Origin: Candidatus Collierbacteria bacterium
GTDB lineage: Bacteria; Patescibacteriota; Microgenomatia; UBA1400; MFAQ01
Direction of reading: 5' to 3'
DNA: 31,356 nt
NCBI GenBank assembly: GCA_023245265.1
Contig: JAHFKQ010000003.1
Location: 1-31,356, forward strand
Positions within the stretch are counted from its first letter, which is position 1; every line of letters starts with the position of its first letter. The position numbers and the translations under genes were made by a program. The notes below the pieces were generated by a model. It was not told the DNA's origin and did not search any database. It saw only the letters and a list, made by a program, of their open reading frames with translations. Positions 16,734 through 24,344 of this stretch are shown one piece after another.

Positions 16734-17225
16734 TTAGTCAAAACAAATCGAAACGAGGGTTGTGTCCGGCTGAAAAGAATATTTTCGGCAAGCGTCGAGG
16801 AAACTGTAAGCCGAAAAACCAGGACGATTAACGAACGGAGTGTTTTCCATCCAAGCAAAAAATTCGCGTCCTTCTTTTCTGAGGGTTTTATCCCAGAGCT
16901 CAAAGTAATCATGGCCCTCTTCTAACTCCTCAAGCCGTTTCCAAGCGAAGGAGAGCCAAACCTGAAACCCCACCGGCTCAACCCAAAAGCCGGTTTGACA
17001 GCCGGCTACTTCCAGAAGTTGAGAATCGATATATTGTTTCAGATAACCAAGACAGCAAAAGCCATTCTTAAGTAATTCAAAACGATTATCGAGAGAACAA
17101 GTCTGGAGATGTTCGGATTTATTTTCTGCCTCCCACCGATAGAAATATAGATATCGAGAAAGGTACTGCTGAGGGGTAAAAGCTTCACCTTGCTGGGGAG
17201 TATAGGGGTTACGAGGTTGGTACAT
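16734..17225 (-). CDS. Hypothetical protein (ORFan), aromatic-rich
   Basis: A 163-aa protein of unknown function. I chose the ATG at 17225 because a near-perfect Shine-Dalgarno AAGGAGGT lies just upstream; an in-frame ATG at 17258 has none. The sequence is rich in Tyr, Phe and Trp (YLSRYLYFYRWEAENK, FWVEPVGFQVWLSFAWKRLEELEEG, REFFAWMEN), with five cysteines spread through it. No signal peptide or membrane segment. It looks like a small helical globular protein. It is bounded by its own terminator and by the terminator of the 92-aa gene upstream. Confidence 0.7.
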   Translation of the reverse strand: MYQPRNPYTPQQGEAFTPQQYLSRYLYFYRWEAENKSEHLQTCSLDNRFELLKNGFCCLGYLKQYIDSQLLEVAGCQTGFWVEPVGFQVWLSFAWKRLEELEEGHDYFELWDKTLRKEGREFFAWMENTPFVNRPGFSAYSFLDACRKYSFQPDTTLVSICFD

Positions 17226-17258
17226 GAACACCTCCTTGTAAAAGATCTGAGCTGGCAT

Positions 17259-17264
17259 ATTTTA
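17259..17264 (-). promoter_or_regulatory. Possible -10 for the 163-aa gene
   Basis: Minus strand TAAAAT, directly after the upstream terminator, 33 nt before the chosen ATG. The -35 would fall in the hairpin. Tentative. Confidence 0.3.
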
Positions 17265-17271
17265 CACTAAT

Positions 17272-17298
17272 AAAAAACACCCCCTTTAGGGGGTGTTT
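17272..17298 (-). terminator. Rho-independent terminator of the 92-aa gene, stop codon in the loop
   Basis: Perfect 10-bp stem AAACACCCCC / GGGGGTGTTT with a 4-nt loop, followed by T on the minus strand. The stop codon TAA of the 92-aa gene (17288-17286) is in the loop. Confidence 0.9.
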
Positions 17299-17564
17299 GG
17301 GACTAAAAGATCGTTCGCTCGAAGAGCTTCCTCTACAAGCAAGTTGCCAAAAAGGTCCTTGAGGAAATCGATGACTTCTTTTAGGGGACGCTTTTCGAAC
17401 TTTTGGGCCATTTCCATATAAATTTTGGTTTCCCAGTTATTGTTATCATTCAATGGATCATTGCGATACCACCAGGCACACATTTCAGTGTTATTACCGC
17501 GGCACTTGAGATCGTGTAGAACGCCGGCAAGCTTTTGGGTATGGCTCAGTTCGGATTTAGGCAC
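17286..17564 (-). CDS. Hypothetical small protein (ORFan)
   Basis: A 92-aa soluble protein that I do not recognise. It starts at GTG (17564-17562), 5 nt after a GGAGG Shine-Dalgarno site. It has a textbook promoter and a terminator, so it is a complete single-gene unit. The protein is charged, with an asparagine cluster (NDPLNDNNNW, about 35-44) and the segment CAWWYRN. The C-terminal half is a likely amphipathic helix pair (EKRPLKEVIDFLKDLFGNLLVEEALRAN). Two cysteines (C21, C29). Function unknown. Confidence 0.75.
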   Translation of the reverse strand: MPKSELSHTQKLAGVLHDLKCRGNNTEMCAWWYRNDPLNDNNNWETKIYMEMAQKFEKRPLKEVIDFLKDLFGNLLVEEALRANDLLVPNTP

Positions 17565-17599
17565 AGAAGCCTCCTTTTAAAGATACTTAAGATGAGGGG

Positions 17600-17628
17600 A
17601 GTTTAGCACAAAAACGGGAAAAAGTCAA
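17600..17628 (-). promoter_or_regulatory. Strong promoter of the 92-aa gene
   Basis: Minus strand: -35 TTGACT (17628-17623), 17-bp spacer, extended -10 TGC-TAAACT (17608-17600). Leader about 30 nt, with a GGAGG Shine-Dalgarno site. One of the best sigma70-like promoters in the window. Confidence 0.7.
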
Positions 17629-17646
17629 GTTATAGGATATTTATAG

Positions 17647-19416
17647 CTAGGACTTGGCGATGGCCAGAAAAGCTTCTTGAGGCACGCTGACCTTACCGAA
17701 CTGCTTCATGCGAGCTTTACCCTTCTTTTGTTTGTTGAGGAGTTTTAAGTTTCGAGTAAAGTCACCGCCGTGGAGCTTGGAGTCGACATCCTTGCGGTAG
17801 GCTTTGATGGTCTCCCGGGAGATGACCTGACCACCGATGGTGACTTGGATGGGAATCTCGAACTGTTGACGGGGAATGGCTTCTTTAAGTTTTTCGGCCA
17901 TTTTTTTACCTTTGGCATAGGCTTTTTGTTTGACGGTGATGACGCTCATGGGGGCAAAGACTTCATGGTTGAGAAGAACTTCCAGTTTGACAAGCTCCGC
18001 TTTTTGCCAGCCGGCCAACTCGTAGTCGAGGGAACCAAAGCCCTGGGTAACACTTTTTAAACTATCATGAAGAGCGGTGATAACTTCGATAAGCGGTAGG
18101 AGGTACTCGATTTCCACTAATTGATCTAGATAAGAGACATTAATGAGGTCACCGCGCAAGTCTTGGCAGAGCTCCATAGTAGCCCCGACATAAGGCGAAG
18201 TAACCACAATGTTGACCGCGGCCAAAGGTTCAAAACCTTCGGCGATAATCGCCGGATCCGGGAAATCAGCGGCGGAACTAAAGATTTTTTCCTCACCGTT
18301 TCGAAGTTTAACTTTATATTCCACTGAAGGAGAAACAGAAATGACGGGTAAATTAAATTCGCGTTCGAGTCGCTCCCCCACCACTTCAGCATGAAGCATG
18401 CCCAGGAAACCAACCTTAACGCCTTGACCGAGAATGGGAGAGTTGATCCCTTGAGTAGTAAGGGAAGAGTCATTTAATTTTAATTTTTCGAGGGCATCGA
18501 TTAAGTCGCGGTACTGAGTACCATCGGCGGGATAAAAGTCCAAAAAAACATTGGGGTGGATTTTTCTGAACCCGGGAATAGGGGTAACTAATTTGCTTTG
18601 AGTGGCGAGACACAAGGTATCCCCAACCAAGACCCGACGGATGTCTTTGAGACCGGTGATGATGTAACCCACATTGCCAGCTGTCAGGATCTTTTTCTCG
18701 GTGCGACCCGGAGAAAAAATACCGATTTCGGAACTGATGAGTGTCTGGCCGGAGTTAAGAAATTCCAGCTTGTCACCGGTTTTCAGATCACCGGAAATGA
18801 TTTTAACAAAGGCAATGACGCCGAGATGGGTATCAAACGAGGAGTTAAAGACAAGGGCTTGAAAGGGTTTGTCCTCAATCCGAGGAGCGGGAAAATTAGC
18901 AATGATGTGATCCAGAAGTGCCGGGACGCCTTCTCCGGTTTTGGCGGAGATGAGAAAAGGCTCAAACGAAATACCCAAAAGCTGTTTGATTTGACGAGTG
19001 GCGGCAGGAACATCGGCCAGAGGGGCATCGATTTTGTTAACCACCGGCACAATATTGAGACCGAGAGCCTTAGCCAAACGAAGATTGGCGACGGTTTGAG
19101 CCTGAACACCTTTGGTGGCATCTACTAATAGTAGGGCGCCTTCGCAGGCTTGTAAGGCTCGTTCAACTTCGTAGTTGAAGTCCACATGCCCGGGAGTGTC
19201 AATGAGATTTAGGGTGAAGCCTTTGTAACTCATCGCGACCGGAGCCAGCTTGATCGTGATACCCCGCTCTCGTTCGATAGGGTTGCTGTCCAGAAGCTGA
19301 GGGGTAATTTTGTCGGCAGAAACCGTACCGGTAATTTCCAGCATACGGTCGGCCAAGGTAGATTTGCCGGCATCAATATGAGCAATAATCGAAAAATTGC
19401 GGATTTGGTTAGACAT
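17647..19416 (-). CDS. lepA: Elongation factor 4 (LepA)
   Basis: A 589-aa translational GTPase that rescues or back-translocates stalled ribosomes. G1 AHIDAGKST (12-20), G3 DTPGHVDF, G4 NKID (near 130). The EF4-specific C-terminal domain is clear near the end (HGGDFTRNLKLLNKQKKGKARMK), which separates it from EF-G. Length is normal. Its start is 2 nt after the murJ stop, so both probably belong to one transcript with murJ first. No Shine-Dalgarno site. Confidence 0.97.
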   Translation of the reverse strand: MSNQIRNFSIIAHIDAGKSTLADRMLEITGTVSADKITPQLLDSNPIERERGITIKLAPVAMSYKGFTLNLIDTPGHVDFNYEVERALQACEGALLLVDATKGVQAQTVANLRLAKALGLNIVPVVNKIDAPLADVPAATRQIKQLLGISFEPFLISAKTGEGVPALLDHIIANFPAPRIEDKPFQALVFNSSFDTHLGVIAFVKIISGDLKTGDKLEFLNSGQTLISSEIGIFSPGRTEKKILTAGNVGYIITGLKDIRRVLVGDTLCLATQSKLVTPIPGFRKIHPNVFLDFYPADGTQYRDLIDALEKLKLNDSSLTTQGINSPILGQGVKVGFLGMLHAEVVGERLEREFNLPVISVSPSVEYKVKLRNGEEKIFSSAADFPDPAIIAEGFEPLAAVNIVVTSPYVGATMELCQDLRGDLINVSYLDQLVEIEYLLPLIEVITALHDSLKSVTQGFGSLDYELAGWQKAELVKLEVLLNHEVFAPMSVITVKQKAYAKGKKMAEKLKEAIPRQQFEIPIQVTIGGQVISRETIKAYRKDVDSKLHGGDFTRNLKLLNKQKKGKARMKQFGKVSVPQEAFLAIAKS

Positions 19417-19418
19417 AA

Positions 19419-21068
19419 TTAAATATTGGTGGGAGTGGTTTCGAGAACCTCATCACTACTGGCGAGTATTTTACGCCAATTACCAACCTTTTTCACAATG
19501 TATAAGACATCCTGGAGTTCTTCTATCTCAAAAAGCCAGCAGAAGAAGAGATAAACGACAAAGCCAACCCCACTAACGACCAGAGTGAGAATGATGAGAG
19601 GCACGGTACGAGTAGTGTCAAAAATAAGCTGATCCAGCAGTCTCATGGGCAACCAAAGAGAAACGCCGGTAAATAAACTGACTACAAACATCTTGGCGAT
19701 ACGCACGGAAATGCCCAAAGAACCGACCTTCCGGCGGACGGCCCAGTAAGAAAGAACGAAGTCCAACAGATTCCCAAGAGACAAGGCCAAAGTAATGCCG
19801 GCCACCGATTTTTCGGAAACGAGACCAAAGAAATAAGCGAGACCAACAAAAGCGACCATGGTAATGAAACCAATCACCAAAGGAGTTTTGGTATCTTTCA
19901 AGGCGTGTAAAGCTCTCGTCAGAGAGTTGGTGACAGCTTGGGGAGCAATGGAAAGACTCAGGAAAGCCAGGGACCGACCGGTAAGCAGAGTCGCTTCCCA
20001 AGGAAAGTTTCTGGCGCCAAAAGCCAAACGGACCAAGGGAATACGCAAGACCAAGACCAGGACGCTCGCCGGTAAGGCGAAAAAGAAGATTTGTAAAATG
20101 GCTTTGGAAAGAGTGGATTTGAACTGAGTTTTGTCGGCCGAGAGAGCTTCTCTGGCCAGAGAGGGAAAAGAGGCTTGACTAAGCGAGACGCCAAAAAGAG
20201 AAATGGGCAGGACATAAAGTTGACGAGAGAAATTAAAGATTGAAAGAGAACCGGCGGCCAGGAGTGAGGTGAGATTGACGGCCACCCATCGTTCGATTTG
20301 ATCCAAGCCGAGGGCCAAGGCCCGAGGAGGCATGAGATGGATCATGGAAAGAACGCCCGGATGTTTTGGTTTCCAGGAGAACTTGGGCCAGTAGCCGAGA
20401 GCTTTGGCTGTCGGAAGCTGGATGGCCATGTGGAGAAAAGCGCCGATGACGACGCCAATGGCCGCGGAGTAAATACCGTAGCGAGACGAGAGAAATAAAA
20501 TGCCGATAATGGTGCCGAAATTATAAAGAAGGGGGGCAATAGCGGGAATAAGAAAGCGCCGCTGGGATTGAAGAACTCCTGTCAAAAAAGCGGAAATGGC
20601 AAAAAGAATTTGGGCTACCGACATGAGCCGAATCAGATTGGCCATGAGATCGAGCTTTTCCGGGGGGAAATGAGTCAAAAGACCGGCTAAAGGCCGGGCA
20701 AAAACGACAATGACGACGGAAACAATAAAAAGGAAAGAACCAACGGTGGTGAGGGCGGCATTGGCCAAATCATGAGCTTTGGCTTCGGAAAGCTCAAAAT
20801 ATTCTTGATAGACAGGAATAAAGGCGGCCGAAACGGCACCGACGACAAGGAGTTGAAAAAGAGTGTCCGGAATGACAAAAGCGGCAAAATAAACATCAAG
20901 ATCAGCCTCCATGCCGCCAAAAAAACGGGCCGCCAGAAGATGATTCTTGATGAGCCCGAGAAGAGCAGAGCCTAGGTAGGAGACGGCGATGATGGCGGCC
21001 GCCGACAGAATACTACCGCTTTTGCGGTTAAAAAATTCTTGGGACTTGGAAATAAGCTTGTTCACCAC
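19419..21068 (-). CDS. murJ: Lipid II flippase MurJ (MviN family)
   Basis: A 549-aa polytopic membrane protein of the MOP superfamily that flips the peptidoglycan precursor lipid II outward. There are about 14 hydrophobic segments, starting near residue 20. The N-terminal region keeps the family pattern: YLGSALLGLIKNHLLAARFFG, then DVYFAAFVIPDTLFQLLVVGAVSAAFIPVY. The start is GTG at 21068 (a second GTG follows it directly), 6 nt after a -10 element. It precedes lepA with 2 nt between them. It suggests a cell wall with peptidoglycan, in line with the LCP protein at the other end of the window. Confidence 0.93.
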   Translation of the reverse strand: MVNKLISKSQEFFNRKSGSILSAAAIIAVSYLGSALLGLIKNHLLAARFFGGMEADLDVYFAAFVIPDTLFQLLVVGAVSAAFIPVYQEYFELSEAKAHDLANAALTTVGSFLFIVSVVIVVFARPLAGLLTHFPPEKLDLMANLIRLMSVAQILFAISAFLTGVLQSQRRFLIPAIAPLLYNFGTIIGILFLSSRYGIYSAAIGVVIGAFLHMAIQLPTAKALGYWPKFSWKPKHPGVLSMIHLMPPRALALGLDQIERWVAVNLTSLLAAGSLSIFNFSRQLYVLPISLFGVSLSQASFPSLAREALSADKTQFKSTLSKAILQIFFFALPASVLVLVLRIPLVRLAFGARNFPWEATLLTGRSLAFLSLSIAPQAVTNSLTRALHALKDTKTPLVIGFITMVAFVGLAYFFGLVSEKSVAGITLALSLGNLLDFVLSYWAVRRKVGSLGISVRIAKMFVVSLFTGVSLWLPMRLLDQLIFDTTRTVPLIILTLVVSGVGFVVYLFFCWLFEIEELQDVLYIVKKVGNWRKILASSDEVLETTPTNI

Positions 21069-21074
21069 TTAACC

Positions 21075-21104
21075 ATTCTAATTCAGACGAGCCGGTTGTG
21101 CCAG
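21075..21104 (-). promoter_or_regulatory. Promoter of murJ-lepA
   Basis: Minus strand: -35 CTGGCA (21104-21099), 18-bp spacer, -10 TAGAAT (21080-21075), ending 6 nt before the GTG. It is interlocked with the divergent rpsT promoter: the two -35 boxes share positions 21099-21101. Confidence 0.5.
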
Positions 21105-21125
21105 AGGCGAGCGACATGATAAAAT
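21096..21125 (+). promoter_or_regulatory. Promoter of rpsT
   Basis: -35 TTGTGC (21096-21101), 18-bp spacer, extended -10 TGA-TAAAAT (21117-21125), ending 6 nt before the ATG. Leaderless transcript predicted. Confidence 0.55.
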
Positions 21126-21131
21126 AGTCAC

Positions 21132-21365
21132 ATGCCTATAACTAAATCCGCCATCAAGAAACTCAAAGCCGACAAAAAGAAGGCGATGTTTAACAAAGCA
21201 ACCAAAACCAAGGCCAAGTCCGCTATCGATTCGTTCAAAGAGCTTCTTTCCTTGGAATCCCTGAGTAAGGCTTTTTCGGCCGTGGATAAAGCCGCCAAAA
21301 AAGGGGTCATCAAAAAAGGCAAAGCCAACAGAATCAAGGCCCGCTTATCCAAGAAAGTTAAATAA
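21132..21365 (+). CDS. rpsT: Small ribosomal subunit protein bS20
   Basis: A 77-aa very basic protein that binds the 16S rRNA 5' domain. The family pattern is visible: MPITKSAIKKLKADKK at the N-terminus, an ...AIDSFKELL... helix, and a C-terminal KAAKKGVIKKGKANRIKARLSKK stretch. Slightly shorter than E. coli S20 (87 aa). It stands alone with its own promoter, divergent from murJ. No Shine-Dalgarno site is present. Confidence 0.93.
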   Translation: MPITKSAIKKLKADKKKAMFNKATKTKAKSAIDSFKELLSLESLSKAFSAVDKAAKKGVIKKGKANRIKARLSKKVK

Positions 21366-21373
21366 GTTTTTCT

Positions 21374-21402
21374 TTGTGTTTGGAGTTCCCATTTGGTAAA
21401 CT
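21374..21402 (+). promoter_or_regulatory. Promoter of the PilN/PilO-like operon
   Basis: -35 TTGTGT (21374-21379), 17-bp spacer, extended -10 TGG-TAAACT (21394-21402), ending 6 nt before the GTG at 21409. Leaderless transcript predicted. It lies in the 43-bp gap after rpsT. Confidence 0.5.
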
Positions 21403-21408
21403 GAAAGT

Positions 21409-21954
21409 GTGGCTGCCCAGCAAGGTGTTTTTCAGATCAACTTAATACCGAAAGATAGTTTCGAGTTTTCCACTTTGGGAAAGGTTTTATTGTGGATTAC
21501 TACTTCCGGTCGGGTTTTGGTAGTCTTGACCGAGTTTGTGGTCTTGCTGGCTTTCGGATCAAGATTTTACTTTGATAAAAAAATTAATGATCTGATGGAG
21601 GAGGTGGGTCAAAAAAGAGTTCAGATCGAGTCTTTTGGAGAAACAGAGACGGAGATGAGAAGAATTTTGGCCAAACAAGCTCCGATAAGTACCTATCAAG
21701 CGGAAAATATTACCTTTAGCCAGCGCTATGATGATCTGACCAAAATTATCCCCAGAGGTGTTCACCTGGAAAAACTAACCATAGACGGAAACGGAATGGC
21801 GATGATTGGAGCTTCCGAATCAGAGCTGGGGTTTGCTCAACTTCTGAGAAGTCTAAAGAGAGTGGAAGGAGTCTCGAGTCTCGCCATGAAAGACACCAGT
21901 TTTGATCAAATCTCGGGGTCGGTAAATTTTAATATCCAAGCATCTTTTAAATAA
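21409..21954 (+). CDS. PilN-like type IV pilus assembly protein
   Basis: A 181-aa inner-membrane protein. A short cytoplasmic N-terminus carries INLIPKD (10-16), the PilN signature that contacts PilM. One membrane helix follows (about 30-52), then a coiled coil (about 57-90) and a small alpha/beta ferredoxin-like domain. This is the PilN plan. The start is GTG. The next gene overlaps by 1 nt (TAATG), so they are coupled. PilM, which normally precedes PilN, is not here, and neither are pilin or ATPase genes. Confidence 0.75.
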   Translation: MAAQQGVFQINLIPKDSFEFSTLGKVLLWITTSGRVLVVLTEFVVLLAFGSRFYFDKKINDLMEEVGQKRVQIESFGETETEMRRILAKQAPISTYQAENITFSQRYDDLTKIIPRGVHLEKLTIDGNGMAMIGASESELGFAQLLRSLKRVEGVSSLAMKDTSFDQISGSVNFNIQASFK

Positions 21955-22616
21955 TGGCCATCTTCAGCAACGAAAAATACTCCCTTTACTATCAGAAAAT
22001 TAATCTGGTTTATCAAAAGCCGGAAGTCAGGGCGTCTCTCGAAATTATTTTGTCGGTTTTTGTGGTGACGATTCTCATTTTTGCGGCAATCAGACCGACC
22101 TTAACCAATATCGCGGTCCTACAAAAAAGAATCGAGGACCTGGAGACTGTAAATAAAAAAGCAGACAACAAAATCACCCAAGTTTTTAACGCCCAGAAAC
22201 AACTGACAGCCTTTAAGGACAAACTGGTTCTCTACGACCGAGCTGTGCCCAGCCAGTTAAGTTATCAGGCTATCGCCGCCAGAATTGAACTTTTGGCCAA
22301 ACAAAATAATCTAACGGTGAGTACAATCGCGATGCCGGGAATAAAACTTTTTGGAGCCGGCAAGCCGGACGGCCAATGGGCCGCAAAAATCTTAGCCAAG
22401 AATAATGCCAATATTATTAAGTCCTCGGTAAATTTTACCGTGGCCGGGACCCCGGAAAATGTGAAAGATTTTTTAGTGGATATCGAAAATATGGATATGG
22501 TAACCCTGTTAGAAAGTGTCGTGATGTCGACAGAAACCGGTCCGACGGATAAAGCTTCCAGCCTAAAAGCCGCCGGTCAAGTTTCTTTTTATTTTTACAG
22601 CGAAAATGAAACCTAG
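21954..22616 (+). CDS. PilO-like type IV pilus assembly protein
   Basis: A 220-aa bitopic membrane protein. Cytoplasmic N-terminus, one membrane helix (about 29-47), a long coiled coil (about 50-90), then a periplasm-side ferredoxin-like domain (about 105-215) with YQAIAARIELLAKQNNL and VAGTPENVKDFLVDIENM. These match PilO, which pairs with PilN in the alignment complex of type IV pili. Directly coupled to PilN upstream, and overlapping the next gene by 11 nt. Assignment rests on architecture, order and weak sequence similarity. Confidence 0.75.
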   Translation: MAIFSNEKYSLYYQKINLVYQKPEVRASLEIILSVFVVTILIFAAIRPTLTNIAVLQKRIEDLETVNKKADNKITQVFNAQKQLTAFKDKLVLYDRAVPSQLSYQAIAARIELLAKQNNLTVSTIAMPGIKLFGAGKPDGQWAAKILAKNNANIIKSSVNFTVAGTPENVKDFLVDIENMDMVTLLESVVMSTETGPTDKASSLKAAGQVSFYFYSENET

Positions 22617-22959
22617 AAAGACCTTATCGGTTTATGTATTATTAGTTGGTATCATGAGTTTGTCGATTGTCGGCGGGATTTTGGCCTTTCAAATCTTTTC
22701 GGCCTCCGTTAAATCTCAGCTGACCGCGGAAGAAACAGCCGCCGTCAAACCTATCGATGGCACTATTAGTCAAGTAGTCGTCGACAATTTACAACAAAGA
22801 AAGGTTATAACTGAATCAGAGCTGTCTAACCTACCAAACACTAAACCAAGCATCACACCGACACCAACGGTACTCGAAACCGCAGTAATCGCGACCGAGT
22901 CAGGGGTGACGGCGACCACCTCGGGAAGTATCACTACTCAAGAACAACCACTACAATAA
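22606..22959 (+). CDS. Small anchored membrane protein with Thr-rich tail
   Basis: A 117-aa protein with one membrane helix (about 8-30) preceded by MKPRK, so the C-terminal part should be outside. The exterior segment (about 35-80) is charged and helical. The last 40 residues are Thr/Pro/Ser-rich (PSITPTPTVL; TATTSGSITT) and likely an unstructured spacer. The 11-nt overlap with the PilO-like gene and 4-nt gap to the FN3 gene place it in the same operon, at the usual position of PilP, but I see no PilP similarity. Function unknown. Confidence 0.7.
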   Translation: MKPRKTLSVYVLLVGIMSLSIVGGILAFQIFSASVKSQLTAEETAAVKPIDGTISQVVVDNLQQRKVITESELSNLPNTKPSITPTPTVLETAVIATESGVTATTSGSITTQEQPLQ

Positions 22960-22963
22960 ATAA

Positions 22964-24298
22964 ATGGCCAAAGCAGGATTAATGAATAAGCGGATTCCAA
23001 CCCTTCTGGGGATTCTGATTTTGATCGGAGGATTGATTGCCGGAGTGGTCCTCGTCAATATGCGGCAGGGTCTCGAATCCAAAGCCGGTCCGACCGAAAG
23101 TCCCAAAAATGTCAAACTTTCCAATCGAGGAGCAACTACTTTTAGTGTAAGTTGGTCGACCGATATTCCCTTGACCGGTCTCATCAAGTACTCGGAGGAT
23201 CCGGCCAAAATTACCACACCGGCGGGTGACGCTCGGGATCAAATTTCCGGGACTTCGAAAGGCTATACCAATCACACAGTGAATGTCACCGGACTGGGAG
23301 CCAATAAAACTTATTACTTTTTGATCGTTTCCGGATCGGGAAGTTATGACGATAACGGCAAACCCTTCCAAGTAAGAACCACCACGCAAACAATTGCTCC
23401 TCCGGAAGATGTGATTTTTGGCAAAATTATTGGGGCAGGCGGAGAAGGAATAAATGAAGCCATAGTCTTTGTCGAAGCCGAAGGTGGAGAAACTCTGTCC
23501 ACGATAACGAGAGCCGATGGAACCTGGAGACTGAACCTCGCAAATGCGAGAGACAAACAAGGAGCAGTCTTGACCTATGACCCGCAAAAAGCTTTACTCT
23601 CGATATTCATCCAAGCGGGAACGGCCGGAACAGCCACCGCCATTACCGATACCAGTAAAGATAAACCGGTACCGGATATTACTATCGGAAAAAATCAAAG
23701 TTTTATTGAGGGTGGTTCGTTAGCCGCCAGTTTGACAGCGACCGAGTCTGGTGGCACTTCAACGGGAGCAGGCTTCCAGCTGGTGGCGGCCCAACTTTCG
23801 ATGTCGGAACAACTGGAAGCAACCGCCACAGTGAAGATCCTGAACCCGGCGGTCAACGGGGAAATTATTGCCACCGACCTACCGGAGTTTAGAGGTAAGG
23901 GTCCGTCCGGCACCACCTTAAAACTAACAGTGGATGCCCCGGCGGAAATTACCCAAGTAGTGACGGTGGATATTGATAGCAACTGGAGCTGGACACCACC
24001 ACAAAGACTTTCTCAAGGCGGACATACTTTCTCAGTTCAGTACACCGATGCCGGAAATCAGTTACAAACTATGACCAGAACTTTTACGGTCTTAGCGAGT
24101 GGCTTGCCCGCCTTTACAGCGACTCCTTCGGCAACTGCCGAGCTAGTGACCCCGACACCTACTATCGCGACAACTATGCCGGCAACTTCTTCGGCGCAAC
24201 TCGAAGATACTGGTGGCTTGACGACCACTCTGGCCCTGGCAGCGTTAGGTATTGGACTCTTATTATTTGGCAAATATTCCAAACGGAAATTAGATTAA
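22964..24298 (+). CDS. Surface protein with FN3 and carboxypeptidase-like repeats and a sortase-like tail
   Basis: A 444-aa exported protein. The signal/anchor helix lies at about 10-32 (an alternative ATG is at codon 7). A fibronectin type III domain follows (about 45-135; TTFSVSWSTDIPLTGLIKYS, then NKTYYFLIVSG). Next is a carboxypeptidase-regulatory-like or SpaA-like domain (about 145-235; VIFGKIIGAGGEGINEAIVFVEAEGG), then a Big-like domain (about 300-375). The C-terminus has a Thr/Pro linker, LEDTG (413-417), a hydrophobic helix and KYSKRKLD. That order (LxxTG, helix, basic tail) looks like a cell-wall sorting signal with a changed second residue. Fourth in the PilN/PilO operon. Probably an adhesin or pilus-associated protein. 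Confidence 0.72.
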   Translation: MAKAGLMNKRIPTLLGILILIGGLIAGVVLVNMRQGLESKAGPTESPKNVKLSNRGATTFSVSWSTDIPLTGLIKYSEDPAKITTPAGDARDQISGTSKGYTNHTVNVTGLGANKTYYFLIVSGSGSYDDNGKPFQVRTTTQTIAPPEDVIFGKIIGAGGEGINEAIVFVEAEGGETLSTITRADGTWRLNLANARDKQGAVLTYDPQKALLSIFIQAGTAGTATAITDTSKDKPVPDITIGKNQSFIEGGSLAASLTATESGGTSTGAGFQLVAAQLSMSEQLEATATVKILNPAVNGEIIATDLPEFRGKGPSGTTLKLTVDAPAEITQVVTVDIDSNWSWTPPQRLSQGGHTFSVQYTDAGNQLQTMTRTFTVLASGLPAFTATPSATAELVTPTPTIATTMPATSSAQLEDTGGLTTTLALAALGIGLLLFGKYSKRKLD

Positions 24299-24308
24299 GG
24301 AAAGAGTG

Positions 24309-24337
24309 TTGACGGTGGTAAAAATAATAGATATAGT
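24309..24337 (+). promoter_or_regulatory. Promoter of the Cys-rich surface protein gene
   Basis: -35 TTGACG (24309-24314), 17-bp spacer, -10 TATAGT (24332-24337), ending 7 nt before the ATG. Near-consensus, with a leaderless transcript predicted. Confidence 0.65.
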
Positions 24338-24344
24338 TAATTAA

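Noticed and set aside
18598..19128. 176-aa plus-strand ORF inside lepA
   Set aside because: A shadow frame of the conserved GTPase region of lepA; no promoter or SD site.
22979..23587. 202-aa minus-strand ORF opposite the FN3 protein
   Set aside because: Antisense shadow of a gene with clear domains; no expression signals.
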